A stretch of DNA of 5,701 bases from positions 1 to 5,701 of the forward strand of contig CABVEH010000089.1 of the NCBI GenBank assembly GCA_902497215.1. Direction: 5' to 3'. Origin of the DNA: an uncultured Eggerthellaceae bacterium (GTDB lineage: Bacteria > Actinomycetota > Coriobacteriia > Coriobacteriales > Eggerthellaceae). A program made the translations under genes and the position numbers. The notes under the pieces were generated by a model. That model was not told the origin of the DNA and made no database searches. It worked only from the letters and a program-made list of their open reading frames with translations. This document shows positions 4,917-5,701 of the stretch, piece by piece (within the stretch, counting starts at the first letter, position 1; every line of letters begins with the position of its first letter).

Positions 4917-5069
4917 CTACAACATGAGCCCTAAGAAGGCCAGGATGTTAGGCTCTTGCCCGAGCGCCTGTGCTCCTTGCGCGTATGCTGCCCATTGGCA
5001 GAAGATCACGAAGGCGACCGCTGCGACCATGCCGAGCGTGAACAGCACCTTCTTCGTAAGATTGCTCAT
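4917..5069 (-). CDS. 50-residue small membrane or signal-peptide-like protein
   Basis: The protein begins MSNLTKK, a short basic N-terminus, followed by a hydrophobic segment from about residue 8 to 24 (VLFTLGMVAAVAFVIFC). Then comes WAAYAQGAQALGQEP and a second short hydrophobic end NILAFLGLML. It can be read as one membrane helix with its N-terminus in the cytoplasm, or as a signal peptide with possible cleavage after AYA (residues 28-30). The ribosome site GGAGGTGAT, an exact match to the usual 16S tail, ends six bases before the ATG and lies in the last codons of the Lar-like gene. The stop-to-start gap is only 2 bp. This is one of the best start signals in the window, so I consider the gene real despite its size. 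Possible roles include a holin-like or superinfection-exclusion peptide; neither is shown. Confidence 0.68.
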   Translation of the reverse strand: MSNLTKKVLFTLGMVAAVAFVIFCQWAAYAQGAQALGQEPNILAFLGLML

Positions 5070-5071
5070 TC

Positions 5072-5422
5072 CTATATCACCTCCGCTCCGCATTGGTCAC
5101 AGAATCCGAAACGCTCCCCGAGCTTGACCGTTCTTTTGTGTCCACACGAAAGGATGAAGGTTTGGAGGCGCCTCCCTTCCTTGTCGCGACGATCAAGTAT
5201 GTTCTCAATCCTGCACTTCCTCTCATACCGGGTGTTCCATGCGGCCATGGCCTTCTTCTCAGACAGCTCGTACCAGGCGTCCGCGTTGTATCCTATGCAG
5301 TTGAGGTTTTGGCACACGATGGTGTAACCATCAACGCGATTGCAAGCGGGCCGCGGGAACCTGTTGCTCTTCTTCACGATTGGCTTTTCCCCGCAGAACG
5401 GGCACGGCTTAAGGTTGCTCAT
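5072..5422 (-). CDS. Lar-like restriction-alleviation family protein with extra C-terminal zinc site
   Basis: A 116-residue protein. The N-terminal half carries the Lar signature: LKPCPFCG (residues 4-11), VCQNLNC (36-42) and AWNTR (61-65), with C7, C10, C37 and C42 as likely zinc ligands. Lar of the E. coli Rac prophage lowers restriction of unmodified DNA by type I systems. Most phage proteins with this signature are named by similarity only, so anti-restriction activity is an inference. Residues 90-116 add a second Cys set, SCGH (92-95) and FCDQCG (107-112), which looks like another zinc ribbon and makes the protein longer than a minimal Lar domain of about 60 residues. The start has GAGGAGGT just ahead of the ATG at 5422. 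It lies 27 bp after the partial zinc-ribbon gene and 2 bp before the membrane protein gene. Confidence 0.7.
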   Translation of the reverse strand: MSNLKPCPFCGEKPIVKKSNRFPRPACNRVDGYTIVCQNLNCIGYNADAWYELSEKKAMAAWNTRYERKCRIENILDRRDKEGRRLQTFILSCGHKRTVKLGERFGFCDQCGAEVI

Positions 5423-5449
5423 GAGACCTCCTCGGGCTTCCTTCTGTAC

Positions 5450-5701
5450 CTAGCCATTGCATTCCTCCTTTACCATCCACCTGGGCACCAAAGCTGGTTC
5501 GAACTCGATGCCACAGACGGCGCACCAGCTCGGGGCATCCCCTTCCTCTGTGGTGAACTTCCTCTGGCAATGCCCGCATCGCCAGAGCGCCCCGTCCTCT
5601 TCGTCGCTATACACATAGAATGCCTTGCACCTTCCTTGGGGCCTCGGCTTGCCCCCTCTCCCGTGCATGTAGCCGATAGACCTGTTTCCGCATTCGATGC
5701 A
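5450..5701 (-). CDS. Zinc-ribbon phage protein, N-terminus outside window
   Basis: The frame is open to the right edge. An ATG exists at 5668, but it lacks a good ribosome site. The codons upstream encode CIECGN, a zinc-knuckle motif, so the gene most likely starts beyond the window. Visible are CIEC at the very edge, a later lone Cys (GRCKAFYVYSDEEDG), then WRCGHC and SWCAVCG, which form a second Cys-pair set with a 15-residue gap. The end is acidic and aromatic (RWMVKEECNG). It has at least two predicted metal sites and no enzymatic motif. I cannot name a function. It is the first of three neighbouring Cys-pair proteins (5450-5701, 5072-5422, 4513-4710). Confidence 0.62.
   Translation of the reverse strand, partial: CIECGNRSIGYMHGRGGKPRPQGRCKAFYVYSDEEDGALWRCGHCQRKFTTEEGDAPSWCAVCGIEFEPALVPRWMVKEECNG

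Noticed and set aside
1..5701. tRNA, rRNA, CRISPR array, insertion sequence or integrase/att site
   Set aside because: I saw no cloverleaf, spaced repeat array, transposase or recombinase signature in either strand.

Overview
This GC-rich window (roughly 60% by eye) is a segment of a tailed bacteriophage or prophage. Every supportable gene lies on the minus strand, so the biological reading order runs right to left. The genes are tightly packed, with overlaps of 1 to 14 nt, and most have clear AGGAGG-type ribosome sites. The style (SPP1 gp6-like portal, actinophage-like TerL and TerS, GC-rich codons) suggests a phage of a high-GC Gram-positive host. A gut actinobacterium of the Coriobacteriia/Eggerthellaceae kind is my best guess, but no host gene is present to confirm it.

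Layout, right to left. First comes a control and accessory block: a zinc-ribbon protein cut by the window edge (5450-5701), a Lar-like two-zinc-site protein (5072-5422), and a 50-residue membrane or signal-peptide-like protein (4917-5069). An intergenic segment with repeated regulatory DNA follows (4799-4916). Next are a possible 33-residue ORF (4697-4798), a 65-residue zinc-finger-like protein (4513-4710), an unrecognised 110-residue protein (4184-4516), and a 197-residue sigma-region-4/ArpU-like regulator (3573-4166). A 114-bp gap with two hairpins separates these from a 59-residue hypothetical (3279-3458) and an HNH endonuclease (2854-3279).

A 276-bp non-coding segment (2578-2853) then precedes the packaging module: TerS (2341-2577), TerL (882-2348) and a portal protein that runs off the left edge (1-885). 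HNH-TerS-TerL-portal is the classic start of the late morphogenesis operon. The non-coding segment in front of TerS is the natural place for a cos or pac site and a late promoter.

The most interesting signal is non-coding. The two main intergenic segments, 2 kb apart, share two elements. One is a 27-bp element made of two 11-bp-phased CTGGCACGC units (25 of 27 bases identical). The other is a 21-bp inverted repeat CAAAGAA-N7-TTCTTTG (18 of 21 identical when one copy is flipped). They are about 80 bp apart in both places, in the same order relative to transcription. This looks like a two-part control region used at both leftward operons. The regulator encoded between the two copies is an obvious candidate binder, but that link is inference.
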